Source: Nocardia takedensis NBRC 100417
GTDB taxonomy: Bacteria > Actinomycetota > Actinomycetes > Mycobacteriales > Mycobacteriaceae
Direction: 5' to 3'
Length of the DNA stretch: 51,457 nucleotides
Assembly (NCBI RefSeq): GCF_000308695.1
Contig: NZ_BAGG01000023.1
Span: forward strand, 1 to 51,457
Positions 18,168 to 25,779 of this stretch are shown one piece after another; positions within the stretch are counted from its first letter, which is position 1, and every line of letters starts with the position of its first letter. The position numbers and the translations under genes are program-made. Below the pieces are notes generated by a model that worked only from the letters and a program-made list of their open reading frames with translations, was not told where the DNA came from and did no database searches.

Positions 18168-19190
18168 TCAGCCGTCCAGCGGAACCCGCCCGAGCACGTC
18201 CCACCGATAGGCGCGGCCCTCCCTGCGCACCTCCACCAGGTCGACGGCGCGCACCCGCGTCGTCACCGGCGGGTCGTCGCGCACCGCCGCGACCGATTCG
18301 ATCAGACGGGCGGCCGGACCGGCGGTGTTGAGGTAACCGACACCCAGATGTGGGCGCAGGTCGTCCGTGTCGGCGAGTTCGCCGCCCACCGGCCCGCTGA
18401 CCTCGCGCAACGTGCGGTGCAGCGCCCGCACCGGAGCCCACGGCGCGACCGAGAACCGCAGCGCGCTGCGCGATCCCGTGAGCGGACCGACCTCCAGATC
18501 GAAGGCCGCGAGTTCGGCCGAACGGGCCTGCCCCGCCGCGAGCACCTGCGCCGCCGCGCGCGGGGGGACCGTCGTGGTCGCGCCGACCCGCAACACCGAC
18601 AGGTGCAGGCCGTCCGGCGGCACCGCGTCCACGGTCGGGGCGGCCACGGCCCGCTGACACCGTTCGGCCAACGCCACCACCGCGGGATCGTCGAAGGTCA
18701 GATACCAGTAGTAGACCGACTGTCCCGGCGTCCACGCCTTCACCGACCAGTGGTCGGCCAGTTCCCGCACCGCGCGGAACGCGACCCAGTCGTTGTCGCG
18801 GATCTCGTGCGCCTCGTCGCGCACCGGCACGGTGGGCGGGAACGGCCGCTTCGGGCGGATCGGCGCGAACGCGAGCGTGTCGTGGCGGCGCGCGTAGGTG
18901 GCCGGACGCGGCGCGAGGACGTTCAATTCGACACTGCGCACCAGGATTTCGGGAACCGCGCCGCCGAAATGGTCGAGGCTGGGCGCGATGACCGCGTCGA
19001 TCTCCAACGAGCGGACCACATTGATCAGGCGCGCCTCCGGATCGTCGGTGGCGGTGCTGAAGGTGACCGTCTTGGCCAACTCGTAGCCCAGGCGTCGGGC
19101 GTGGCTGCGGATCCTGGTCTCGTCCCACTGTTGGTGCACACCGGAGACGTCCTTGCGCAGGTATCCGATCGCCGTGGGAGCCTTACGCAT
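18168..19190 (-). CDS. Fusion of a resolvase-like N-terminal domain with a 2H phosphoesterase (2'-5' RNA ligase-like) domain
   Basis: The 340-residue protein has two parts. Residues 6-90 (IGYLRKDVSG, then HARRLGYEL, then LEIDAVIAPSLDHFGG) follow the catalytic-domain pattern of serine recombinases, but the RVS active-site segment is altered to RKDVSG. Residues about 160-340 resemble the 2H phosphoesterase/2'-5' RNA ligase superfamily: HLS at 196-198 and HLG at 281-283 fit the two H-x-S/T positions, the second being degenerate, with RFSVAPWAP and the final strand typical of the fold. The ATG at 19190 is chosen because the resolvase-like start follows directly. Function is unknown; cyclic-phosphodiester or RNA hydrolysis is possible. 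Confidence 0.75.
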   Translation of the reverse strand: MRKAPTAIGYLRKDVSGVHQQWDETRIRSHARRLGYELAKTVTFSTATDDPEARLINVVRSLEIDAVIAPSLDHFGGAVPEILVRSVELNVLAPRPATYARRHDTLAFAPIRPKRPFPPTVPVRDEAHEIRDNDWVAFRAVRELADHWSVKAWTPGQSVYYWYLTFDDPAVVALAERCQRAVAAPTVDAVPPDGLHLSVLRVGATTTVPPRAAAQVLAAGQARSAELAAFDLEVGPLTGSRSALRFSVAPWAPVRALHRTLREVSGPVGGELADTDDLRPHLGVGYLNTAGPAARLIESVAAVRDDPPVTTRVRAVDLVEVRREGRAYRWDVLGRVPLDG

Positions 19191-19472
19191 TCGCTGTGCC
19201 GGCCGCCACCGGGGGAGCGGGGTGACCGGCCGCCGCCGATCGGGTGCGCGCGACGGGCGGATCCTGCTGGGGGAGCGACACCTGCTGCCTTCCTCGGTCG
19301 ATGTGCGGGCAGCCGGAATCGAATGGTCGGCGCCCCAGGGGCACTGTATGGCGCGTGCCGGCGTGTCCTCCATCATCTTTCTCGAAATTTCTTGCGGGAA
19401 CGGGAATGTGTGGGACGCGCCCGGCACTGGTGAGAAGGTCTACGTCGAAACCGAGGCAACGAGGGAGTGCGT
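19191..19472. other. Divergent intergenic region
   Basis: These 282 bases separate the resolvase-like/2H gene from the three-gene XRE unit and must hold both promoters. An AT-richer patch at about 19376-19395 stands out but no convincing -35/-10 pair was found on either strand. Confidence 0.4.
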
Positions 19473-19796
19473 ATGTATGTGCGGCTGCTGGGTGGCGGGT
19501 CGGGCGACGGTGGTTCGCCGCGACTGTGGGCTTCCGACCGCGAGACGCTCGTGGTGCAGGGGTGGAAGACCGGCCACCGCGACCGCATCGAGATTCCGCA
19601 CCGGTTGGTCGCCTACGCCGAACCAGGGACCTGTCTCACAGGTTTGCAGGACACCAACCGTGGCACTTTTATCGTGACCGGCACACTGGTCACCGACGTG
19701 GAGGCACTGGAGATCATGCAGATGCCGGGCCACGAGGCGGCCGTCGAGGTGGCGATCGGACAGGAGTTGATGCCGGATGCGGCTCTACCGGCGTGA
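19473..19796 (+). CDS. Conserved-looking small protein, first gene of an XRE-DUF6879 unit
   Basis: A 107-residue protein of no recognised family. It begins MYVRLLGGGSGDGGSPRLW and is built of short beta-prone segments (RIEIPHRLVAY, GTFIVTGTLVTD) with an acidic C-terminus, and has no membrane segment. The ATG at 19473 is preferred to the GTG two codons upstream because GAGGGAG sits at ribosome-site distance. Its end overlaps the start of the DUF6879 gene by 20 bases, and that gene overlaps the XRE gene, so the three are one translationally coupled unit. Codon use is normal for the window. Confidence 0.75.
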   Translation: MYVRLLGGGSGDGGSPRLWASDRETLVVQGWKTGHRDRIEIPHRLVAYAEPGTCLTGLQDTNRGTFIVTGTLVTDVEALEIMQMPGHEAAVEVAIGQELMPDAALPA

Positions 19797-20298
19797 AGCG
19801 CTACACGAGTTATTGGCGCAGGCGCGGGAGCGCGCTTTCCATCTCGAGACCCGCGACGAATATCGCTCGGATTCCGAACATTCCGCGATGACCGCCTTCC
19901 TCGCGGGCCGAACCGCCGACCCGGTCGGCGCGTGGTTCCGGCCGTGGGCGCTGCTGGTCGCCCAGACCAGGGCACGCGGTGTCGCGGTCGACCGCGCGCG
20001 CATCGTGACCACCCCGCACGGCCCCTACACCCGCTACCTGTTGGCCCTCACTCCCCACAACATCGCCGCCGGGGAGGACGTGCGCTGGCTGCCGCGCCAC
20101 GACGCCGACCCCGCCGACGCCGCCGCCGACGATTTCTGGCTCATCGACGACCGGTTGGTGGCCTACTCCGTCTTCGACGCCGAGGACTGGTGGTCCGGCG
20201 TCGCCGCCACCGCCGACCCCCGCGTCGTCGCCTACGCCCGCGAGATCCGTGACCGCGTGTGGTCCGCCTCGACCCCGCACGCCGGCTACCCGCAGTGA
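19777..20298 (+). CDS. DUF6879-family protein
   Basis: The 173 residues carry the hallmarks of DUF6879: RDEYRSDSE, the W-F-RPW segment at about residues 50-56, RARIVTTPHGPYTRYLL, and the C-terminal DFWLIDDRLVAYSVFD. The family is common in Nocardia and Streptomyces beside XRE-DUF5753 regulators and is predicted to be cytosolic. No enzymatic residues are known to me. Its TGA overlaps the GTG start of the regulator gene. By analogy with Scr1/Scr2-type pairs it may be the effector controlled by the XRE protein; that is inference. Confidence 0.85.
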   Translation: MRLYRREALHELLAQARERAFHLETRDEYRSDSEHSAMTAFLAGRTADPVGAWFRPWALLVAQTRARGVAVDRARIVTTPHGPYTRYLLALTPHNIAAGEDVRWLPRHDADPADAAADDFWLIDDRLVAYSVFDAEDWWSGVAATADPRVVAYAREIRDRVWSASTPHAGYPQ

Positions 20299-21113
20299 CC
20301 GACGTGGACCAGGCCCGGCAAGCACTGGGCGCGCGATTGCGCGAGTTGCGCACGGCCGCCGGGCTGTCCGGCGCGCGCTTGGCCGATTTCGCCGGCTGGC
20401 CCGCCTCCAAGGTCTCCAAACTCGAACACGGCCGCCAACTGCCCACCGAACAGGACCTCGTCGACTGGTGCCAGCTCACCGACGCCGACCTCGCGCTGCC
20501 CGATCTGATCGCCACCGTCCGCAACGTCAACGCCGCCTACCTCGAATGGCGACGGGTGATCGCCGACGGCCACGCCCGCCGCCAACGCCAGAGCATCGAA
20601 CTCGAATCGGTCACCCGCCTGATCCGCGGCTACGACCCGCTGATCTCCACCGGCCTGTTGCAGACCCGCGCCTACGCCGAGGCGATCCTGTCGCGCTGCA
20701 TCGAATTCGCGGGCGGCGCCAACGATCTCGCCGAAGCGCTCGACGCCCGCATGGCCCGCCAAGCCGTCCTGCGCGACGGCGTGCACCGCTTCCATTTCCT
20801 GATCGGCGAACCCGCGCTGCACACCGGCGTCGGCGATGAAACCGTCCGCCGCGGCCAACTCACCCACCTGCTCGACCTCATGTCCCTGACCCGCGTGGTC
20901 ATCGGCGTCGTCCCCATGAGCGCCGAATTCCTCTACACCACCACCAATTTCGTCATCTACGACCGCCGCCGCGTGCACGTCGAAACCGTCACCGCCCAAC
21001 TCACCATCACCCAACCCCGCGAACTGGTCCAATACGAACGCACCTTCACCGCCCTCACCGAACGCGCCCTCTACGGCGAAGCCGCCCGCACCATGATCAC
21101 CAACGCCCTCTGA
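20295..21113 (+). CDS. XRE-family regulator with DUF5753 (Scr1-like)
   Basis: The 272-residue protein has an N-terminal helix-turn-helix (LRELRTAAGLSGARLADFAG, then SKVSKLEHGR, residues about 13-52) and a C-terminal DUF5753 domain starting at GYDPLISTGLLQTRAYAEAI. Such regulators are abundant in actinobacteria and usually control an adjacent small gene; NCBI calls some of them Scr1-family antitoxin-like regulators. The GTG start at 20295 overlaps the stop of the DUF6879 gene. The gene ends convergent with vapC, 44 bases apart. Confidence 0.92.
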   Translation: MTDVDQARQALGARLRELRTAAGLSGARLADFAGWPASKVSKLEHGRQLPTEQDLVDWCQLTDADLALPDLIATVRNVNAAYLEWRRVIADGHARRQRQSIELESVTRLIRGYDPLISTGLLQTRAYAEAILSRCIEFAGGANDLAEALDARMARQAVLRDGVHRFHFLIGEPALHTGVGDETVRRGQLTHLLDLMSLTRVVIGVVPMSAEFLYTTTNFVIYDRRRVHVETVTAQLTITQPRELVQYERTFTALTERALYGEAARTMITNAL

Positions 21114-21157
21114 CCCGACTGTCTTTCTGTACCCGGAACCCGGTGTCGCAGGGCTCC

Positions 21158-21592
21158 CTACGCGTCGGTCGGCAGGAGTCGAAATGACGCGAAACCGGGG
21201 GTGAGAGGTTCGATGGCGCGGAAGTCGCGTTGGTCGAGGGTGAAGATGCGGTCGGTCTTGTACTTGTCGGCGAGCGCGACGCCGACCGCGTCGGCGAGGT
21301 CGAGTTGCAGTCCCTCGTACTTCGCTCGGACCGACTGTGCCGCCGACAGGTCGACGTGCTTCAGCTCGGCGAGTCGATATCGTCCTTCGATGGCTCGGCT
21401 CAGCAGTGCGTCGGTGATCGCCATCGCCGCGGAGAAGCCGAGGTCGCGCCGGGTCAGGTGATCGAGCTCCGTCAGCACCAACGGCGAGATGACCAAGGTT
21501 TCGCGTTCCATCACGCGCAGCGCTCGCCGATGCTCTTCCTGGTCGGCGTCGAACGCGGCGAAGAGCGCCGAGGTGTCGGCGACGACGATCAT
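21158..21592 (-). CDS. vapC: VapC-type PIN-domain toxin (ribonuclease)
   Basis: A 144-residue PIN domain with acidic active-site residues D6 (VADTSAL), E42 (LTELDHL), D98/D101 (LDLADAVG) and D120/D123 (FTLDQRDF), enough for an active Mg-dependent RNase. VapC toxins cleave tRNA or rRNA when freed from VapB. The ATG at 21592 overlaps the vapB stop (ATGA), the normal coupling of the pair. RNA target cannot be deduced. Confidence 0.93.
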   Translation of the reverse strand: MIVVADTSALFAAFDADQEEHRRALRVMERETLVISPLVLTELDHLTRRDLGFSAAMAITDALLSRAIEGRYRLAELKHVDLSAAQSVRAKYEGLQLDLADAVGVALADKYKTDRIFTLDQRDFRAIEPLTPGFASFRLLPTDA

Positions 21593-21831
21593 CGACGGGC
21601 CGCCCGCTGCTTGATCTCCTGGTAGATGTCCTCGCGCATTTCGTCGGCGTCGCGCGAACGTCCGCTGTGGAAGACGGGTAGCGGCGCGTTGTCGCGCGGC
21701 CGTTCGGAAGCGTCCAGCAACATCGCTATGCCTCGACGGATCAGCTCGGCCTTGCTCACCCCGGTCGCCGCGGCCTCCGCGTCGAGCCGGACCTCGAGCT
21801 CGTCGGGGAGATACACGGTCGTCTTGTTCAT
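21589..21831 (-). CDS. vapB: VapB-type ribbon-helix-helix antitoxin
   Basis: An 80-residue protein beginning MNKTTVYLPDELEVRLDAEA and continuing GVSKAELIRRGIAMLL, a ribbon-helix-helix DNA-binding domain, followed by an acidic/basic tail that should fill the VapC active site. The ATG at 21831 is chosen because the fold starts there; reading further upstream runs through the palindromic control region and the tRNA terminator. No Shine-Dalgarno sequence precedes it, so the mRNA may be leaderless or very short-leadered. Confidence 0.9.
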   Translation of the reverse strand: MNKTTVYLPDELEVRLDAEAAATGVSKAELIRRGIAMLLDASERPRDNAPLPVFHSGRSRDADEMREDIYQEIKQRAARR

Positions 21832-21832
21832 G

Positions 21833-21847
21833 CCATATATGGTACCA
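21833..21847. promoter_or_regulatory. vapBC autoregulatory operator candidate
   Basis: Two overlapping perfect palindromes, CCATATATGG (21833-21842) and TGGTACCA (21840-21847), abut the vapB start codon. The AT-rich block can serve as a -10 box and is where a VapB-VapC complex would be expected to bind. Confidence 0.6.
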
Positions 21848-21949
21848 CCCGTCATTCTCGCGACGCCGATACCCGAATGACCCGAAAGCTGATCGCGGAC
21901 CGATGGTTTCGATTCCGCTCGAACTGCCGCACTCACCTGGCTTCGAAAC

Positions 21950-21982
21950 AGATATGGGACCGCCGACAGCGGTCCCATATCT
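21950..21982 (-). terminator. Terminator of tRNA-Arg
   Basis: A perfect 14-bp inverted repeat (AGATATGGGACCGC, 21950-21963, with 21969-21982) around a 5-base loop begins 3 bases beyond the 3' end of tRNA-Arg. On the minus strand the stem is followed by a short GTTTC tail. Confidence 0.8.
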
Positions 21983-21985
21983 CGG

Positions 21986-22058
21986 TGCCCTCGGCAGGAT
22001 TCGAACCTGCGGCCTTCTGCTCCGGAGGCAGACGCTCTATCCCCTGAGCTACGAGGGC
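21986..22058 (-). tRNA. tRNA-Arg (anticodon CCG)
   Basis: The 73-base gene folds with acceptor GCCCTCG/CGAGGGC, D-stem GCTC/GAGC, anticodon loop CTCCGGA (anticodon CCG) and T-arm GCAGG-TTCGAAT-CCTGC. The discriminator is A, and CCA is not encoded. It decodes CGG, a codon frequent in this GC-rich genome. Confidence 0.97.
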
Positions 22059-22161
22059 GGGATAGATCCGGTCGGAGATGTAGCCGTCCGATCGGGCGGG
22101 GAAAGCGTATCGCATCGGGGGGCGTGCGCCAAAAAGGGTGGATGCGGTGCGGGATTGGGGG

Positions 22162-23052
22162 TCAGTTCAGGGGGAGTGGGGTGCCGCCGCGTGCGGTGAG
22201 CAGGGTGGTGATGAGCTGGGATTCGTTGGTCTGGGTGGCGGCCATGGTGGCGGCGAGGGTGCTCACGGCGGTGGTCTCGGCGTGCTGGGCCGCGTATTCG
22301 ATCATGGGCAGGCCGCCTCGGTGGTGGCGCAGCATGAGTTGCAGGAACATGCGGTCCAGGTCGGCCGGGTCGGCGCGGCGCAGCGCGGCCAGTTCCTCGG
22401 CGCTCGCCATTCCGGGCATGCTCGCCGCCGGTCCGGACATGTGGTGTTCGGCGCTCGTGCCGTGTTCGTGGCCGCCCTGCGGTTCGGTCATCCAGCCCAT
22501 GTATCCGTCGACGCTCTGCGCGGGTTTGCCCCACCACTGCAACCAGCCCTGCATCCGGCCGACCTGGGCCTGCTGGGTGGTCATGATGTCGTAGGCGAGC
22601 CTGCGCACGTCGGTGTCGGTGGAGCGCAGCAGCGCGATGCCCGCCATCTCCACGGCTTGGGCGTGGTGAGCGGACATGTCCTGGGTGAAGCCGATGTCGA
22701 CCGGACCGGGGTCGGGTTCGCCGCCGCCGTCGAGCGGGATGCGGGCGAACACCCCGATCGCGAAGCCGAGCACGATCAGGCCGATCGCCCCGAGTACCAG
22801 CAGCGCCGGACCCTGCCGCCGCGCGGACGCGCCGTCACCCGCGTGCCCCGTCACCGCCTGCTCGGCCGCGCCGCCGGAATCAGCATCGCTGGAGTCCGCA
22901 CCGCTGGAGTCCGCACGGCGGGAATCCGCGCTCCCCGAATCCGCGCTCCCCGAATCCGCGCCGCCGGAATCCGCGGTGCCGCCTGCCGCCGAGACCGGAG
23001 CCTCGGTGACAGCGTCCTCGCCGGCCGGACCGGTGGACTCGGGCCCGCTCAC
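22162..23052 (-). CDS. DUF305-family membrane-anchored protein, His/Met-rich
   Basis: A 296-residue protein: a disordered N-terminal cytoplasmic tail of about 80 residues with Ala-Asp-Ser-Gly repeats, one membrane helix (LLVLGAIGLIVLGFAIGVFA) and an extracytoplasmic DUF305 domain. The domain shows the paired histidine signatures GFTQDMSAHHAQAVEMA and MLRHHRGGLPM, plus a His/Met-rich loop (HEHGTSAEHHMSG, SMPGM) that looks suited to copper. DUF305 proteins are ferritin-like helical bundles often found in metal-resistance loci. The GTG start shares one base with the stop of the DUF3105 gene, so the two are co-expressed. Confidence 0.9.
   Translation of the reverse strand: MSGPESTGPAGEDAVTEAPVSAAGGTADSGGADSGSADSGSADSRRADSSGADSSDADSGGAAEQAVTGHAGDGASARRQGPALLVLGAIGLIVLGFAIGVFARIPLDGGGEPDPGPVDIGFTQDMSAHHAQAVEMAGIALLRSTDTDVRRLAYDIMTTQQAQVGRMQGWLQWWGKPAQSVDGYMGWMTEPQGGHEHGTSAEHHMSGPAASMPGMASAEELAALRRADPADLDRMFLQLMLRHHRGGLPMIEYAAQHAETTAVSTLAATMAATQTNESQLITTLLTARGGTPLPLN
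22871..22975 (-). repeat. Seven 15-bp tandem units inside the DUF305 gene
   Basis: Seven imperfect copies of a 15-base unit (for example CTCCCCGAATCCGCG, twice identical at 22931-22960) encode the Ala-Asp-Ser-Gly/Arg repeats of the cytoplasmic tail. Every copy keeps the frame, so copy-number change would alter only tail length. Confidence 0.85.
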
Positions 23053-23957
23053 TACTGCCCCGGCTGCGCCGGTTCGGGAACCAGCCCGGTCGGCAGTGTG
23101 GGCACGCCGGGGATACCGCCCGGCATGCCGGGGATGCCGCCGGTGCCGCCACCGAGTTCACTGGCGTCGGTGGCCAGGCCGGAGCCGTCCATCGGCACCG
23201 CGTTCGGTCCGGGCGGGGAGGCGTCGAAGGGGGCGGGGTTGTCCCGGTCGAAGTACGGGTTGGAGCAGTCCGCGCCGACCTCGGGGTAGGCGTAGGGGTT
23301 CTGCCGCAGCGCGGTGATGAACTGGTTGATGCGCTTGTCGTCGGGGCTGTCCAGCTTCAACTGGTGACCCCACGACTGCAAGGAGATCGCTTTGTCCAGA
23401 CCCGGGTACGGCGACATCAGCGTGTACGCCTTGCCGTCGACCTTCTTGCTGAGGGTCTCGACACCGGAGGCGTCGACCTTGTCGGGGTTGTAGGCGATCC
23501 ACACCGCACCGTGTTCGAGGGAGTGCACCGCGTTCTCGGTGCGGATCGGCTTGCTGTAGACGACGCCGGTGCAGGCGGCCCAGGCCGAGTCGTGCGGTCC
23601 GCCGAAGGCCGGGGTGCGGTCGTAGGCGACGCGCTGGTCGGCGCTGACGTGTTTGCCCGCGCCTTGGGCGTAGTCGACCTTCAGCACGCCCTCGATCTGG
23701 TCGGAGGGGTCCTGTTTCTGCGCGCTGGGCGTGTATTTGTCCAGCTCGGCCTGCTCGCGGTATTTCGGGACCAGGCTGTAGGCCAGCGCGCCGATCAACG
23801 CGACGATGACGGCGGCCGCGCCGATGGCCAGCCACGGGATCTGACGATTCCCCGGCAGTTTGCCCTTGCCGCCACCGCCCTTCTTGGCGGAAGGCGAGGT
23901 CTTTCCCGCGGCTCGGACGGCCTTGGCCGACTTCGAGGCGCTGTTGCTACTCGGCAT
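23052..23957 (-). CDS. DUF3105-family membrane-anchored protein
   Basis: A 301-residue protein with a Lys/Ser-rich cytoplasmic tail (about 45 residues), one transmembrane helix (PWLAIGAAAVIVALIGALAYS) and an extracytoplasmic DUF3105 domain including YDRTPAFGGPHDSAWAACTG and the VHSLEHGAVWIAYNP segment. The C-terminus is a Pro/Gly-rich tail with PGMPGGIPGVP. The start at 23957 is preferred because the upstream extension is unlike a protein. It is transcribed divergently from argS and leads into DUF305 with a one-base overlap. Function is unknown; the joint arrangement hints at envelope metal handling. Confidence 0.87.
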   Translation of the reverse strand: MPSSNSASKSAKAVRAAGKTSPSAKKGGGGKGKLPGNRQIPWLAIGAAAVIVALIGALAYSLVPKYREQAELDKYTPSAQKQDPSDQIEGVLKVDYAQGAGKHVSADQRVAYDRTPAFGGPHDSAWAACTGVVYSKPIRTENAVHSLEHGAVWIAYNPDKVDASGVETLSKKVDGKAYTLMSPYPGLDKAISLQSWGHQLKLDSPDDKRINQFITALRQNPYAYPEVGADCSNPYFDRDNPAPFDASPPGPNAVPMDGSGLATDASELGGGTGGIPGMPGGIPGVPTLPTGLVPEPAQPGQ

Positions 23958-24035
23958 CGCTCGTTGTGCTCTCTCGACGTGGTGATCGCTCTGTCTGCGT
24001 GGTGCCCGCCCGAAGGTGTTCACCTGCCCAGACCA

Positions 24036-24050
24036 TAGGATAGAGACTCG
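24036..24050 (+). promoter_or_regulatory. argS -10 box, probable leaderless start
   Basis: TAGGAT at 24036-24041 ends 8 bases before the argS GTG at 24050 and no ribosome-binding site is present. The transcript should therefore begin at or within two bases of the start codon. Confidence 0.5.
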
Positions 24051-25708
24051 TGACTCCAGCTGACCTTGCAGATCTCCTCCGGGCCACCGCCGCGCGGGTG
24101 CTCGTCGAACGTGGACTGGACCCTCAGGTCCTCCCCGCCGAGGTCACCGTGGAGCGCCCGCGTAATCCGGAACACGGCGACTATGCCACGAATGTGGCGT
24201 TGCAGGTGGGCAAGAAGGCGGGCGTGAACCCCCGCGAGCTGGCGGGCTGGTTGGCCGAGGCGCTCGGCGCGGACGCGGGTGTCGCCTCCGCCGATGTCGC
24301 GGGCCCCGGCTTCCTCAACATCCGCTTGGCCGCCGCCGCGCAGGGCGCGATCCTGACCCAGGTGCTGGCGGCCGGTCCGGCCTTCGGCACCGCCGAGGTG
24401 ATGAAGGGCACCAGCATCAATCTGGAGTTCGTCTCGGCGAATCCCACGGGTCCCATCCATCTCGGCGGCACCCGCTGGGCCTCGGTCGGCGACGCGCTGG
24501 GCCGCATCCTGGCCGCGCAGGGCGCCGAGGTGACCCGGGAGTACTACTTCAACGACAACGGCGCGCAGATCGACCGCTTCGCCGATTCGCTGGTGGCCGC
24601 CGCCACGGGCGTGCCGACCCCGGAGAACGGGTACGCGGGCGCGTACATCTCCGAGATCGCGGGCACCGTCGTCGAACGGCATCCCGGTGCGGCGGAGTTG
24701 CCCCCCGACGAGCGTCACGAACTGTTCCGACGCGAGGGCGTGGAGTTGATGTTCGCCCACATCAAGCGGACGCTGCACGATTTCGGCACCGATTTCGACG
24801 TGTATTTCAACGAGAGTTCGCTGTTCGCCTCGGGTGCGGTGGAGCGCGCGGTGACGGAGTTGAAGGCGTCGGGCAACCTCTACGAGAAGGACGGCGCGTG
24901 GTGGATCGCCAGCACCGAGTACGGGGACGACAAGGATCGCGTCGTCATCAAGAGCGACGGCGCCTCGGCCTATATCGCCGGTGACATCGCCTACTTCCAG
25001 GACAAGCGTTCGCGCGGCTTCGACCTGTGCATCTACATGCTCGGCGCGGACCATCACGGCTACATCGGCAGGCTCAAGGCCGCCGCGGCCGCGTTCGGCG
25101 ACGACCCGGACACCGTGGAGGTGCTGATCGGCCAGATGGTGAATCTGGTCCGCGACGGCGTCGCGGTGAAGATGAGCAAGCGCGCGGGCACCGTGGTCAC
25201 CCTCGACGATCTCGTCGAGGCGATCGGCGTGGACGCCGCGCGGTATTCGCTGGTGCGCTCGTCGGTGAATTCGAGCATCGACATCGATCTGGACCTGTGG
25301 ACCAAACAGGACACCGTCAATCCGATCTACTACGTGCAGTACGCCCACGCGCGCACCTGCCGCATCATCGACAACGCCGCGGCGTTCGACTTCGCTTCGG
25401 TCGCACCGGATCTCGGTCTGCTGACCGCCGACCGCGAGGGGGAGCTGATCCGCACGATCGGCGAGTACCCGCGGGTGGTGGCCACCGCGGCGCAGATGCG
25501 CGAACCGCATCGCGTCGTGCGCTATCTCGAAGAATTGGCGGGCGCGTACCACCCGTTCCAGTCCGACGACGAGATGCGGGTGCTGCCGCGCGGTGACGAA
25601 CCGGTCGACGCCCGCAACGCCGCCCGTCTCGAACTGGTCAAGGCGACCAGACAGGTCCTGGCCAACGGGCTCGGTCTGCTGGGCGTCAGCGCGCCGGAGC
25701 GGATGTGA
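24050..25708 (+). CDS. argS: Arginyl-tRNA synthetase
   Basis: A 552-residue class I synthetase that charges tRNA-Arg. It has the N-terminal additional domain, the HIGH-equivalent HLGG at residues 137-140 (PTGPIHLGG), the KMSKR loop at 374-378 and the C-terminal anticodon-binding domain ending [13 protein letters not shown]. Length is normal. The GTG start is probably leaderless. It opens the conserved block argS-lysA-thrA-thrC-thrB-rho found in the same order in mycobacteria; 67 bases separate it from lysA. Confidence 0.97.
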   Translation: MTPADLADLLRATAARVLVERGLDPQVLPAEVTVERPRNPEHGDYATNVALQVGKKAGVNPRELAGWLAEALGADAGVASADVAGPGFLNIRLAAAAQGAILTQVLAAGPAFGTAEVMKGTSINLEFVSANPTGPIHLGGTRWASVGDALGRILAAQGAEVTREYYFNDNGAQIDRFADSLVAAATGVPTPENGYAGAYISEIAGTVVERHPGAAELPPDERHELFRREGVELMFAHIKRTLHDFGTDFDVYFNESSLFASGAVERAVTELKASGNLYEKDGAWWIASTEYGDDKDRVVIKSDGASAYIAGDIAYFQDKRSRGFDLCIYMLGADHHGYIGRLKAAAAAFGDDPDTVEVLIGQMVNLVRDGVAVKMSKRAGTVVTLDDLVEAIGVDAARYSLVRSSVNSSIDIDLDLWTKQDTVNPIYYVQYAHARTCRIIDNAAAFDFASVAPDLGLLTADREGELIRTIGEYPRVVATAAQMREPHRVVRYLEELAGAYHPFQSDDEMRVLPRGDEPVDARNAARLELVKATRQVLANGLGLLGVSAPERM

Positions 25709-25749
25709 ACCCGGTGGCGGTCGCCGCCGAATCCAGGAAGGAAGGCCCC

Positions 25750-25779
25750 GTGAGCCAGCGCAGCGAGGTGGAGTCATGA
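25750..25779 (+). CDS. Possible 9-residue leader ORF overlapping the lysA start
   Basis: A GTG at 25750 opens a 9-codon frame (VSQRSEVES) whose TGA forms ATGA with the lysA ATG at 25776. The best ribosome-binding sequence of the region (AGGAAGGAAGG, 25735-25745) is spaced for this GTG. The sequence GAGGTGGAG also precedes lysA directly. It may be a real coupled leader peptide or a chance frame. Confidence 0.35.
   Translation: MSQRSEVES

Noticed and set aside
18168..19190. Functional site-specific recombinase marking a mobile element
   Set aside because: The active-site serine segment is altered, no DNA-binding domain follows, and no element ends were found.
18168..19427. 419-residue version of the resolvase-like/2H protein starting at 19427
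   Set aside because: The 79 extra residues are low-complexity and upstream of the natural start of the resolvase-like domain.
21589..21978. Longer VapB of 129 residues starting at 21978
   Set aside because: The extra N-terminus runs through the tRNA-Arg terminator hairpin and the promoter palindromes; the ribbon-helix-helix fold begins at 21831.
22871..22975. Possible CRISPR array
   Set aside because: Contiguous 15-bp units without spacers inside a coding frame; a coding tandem repeat.
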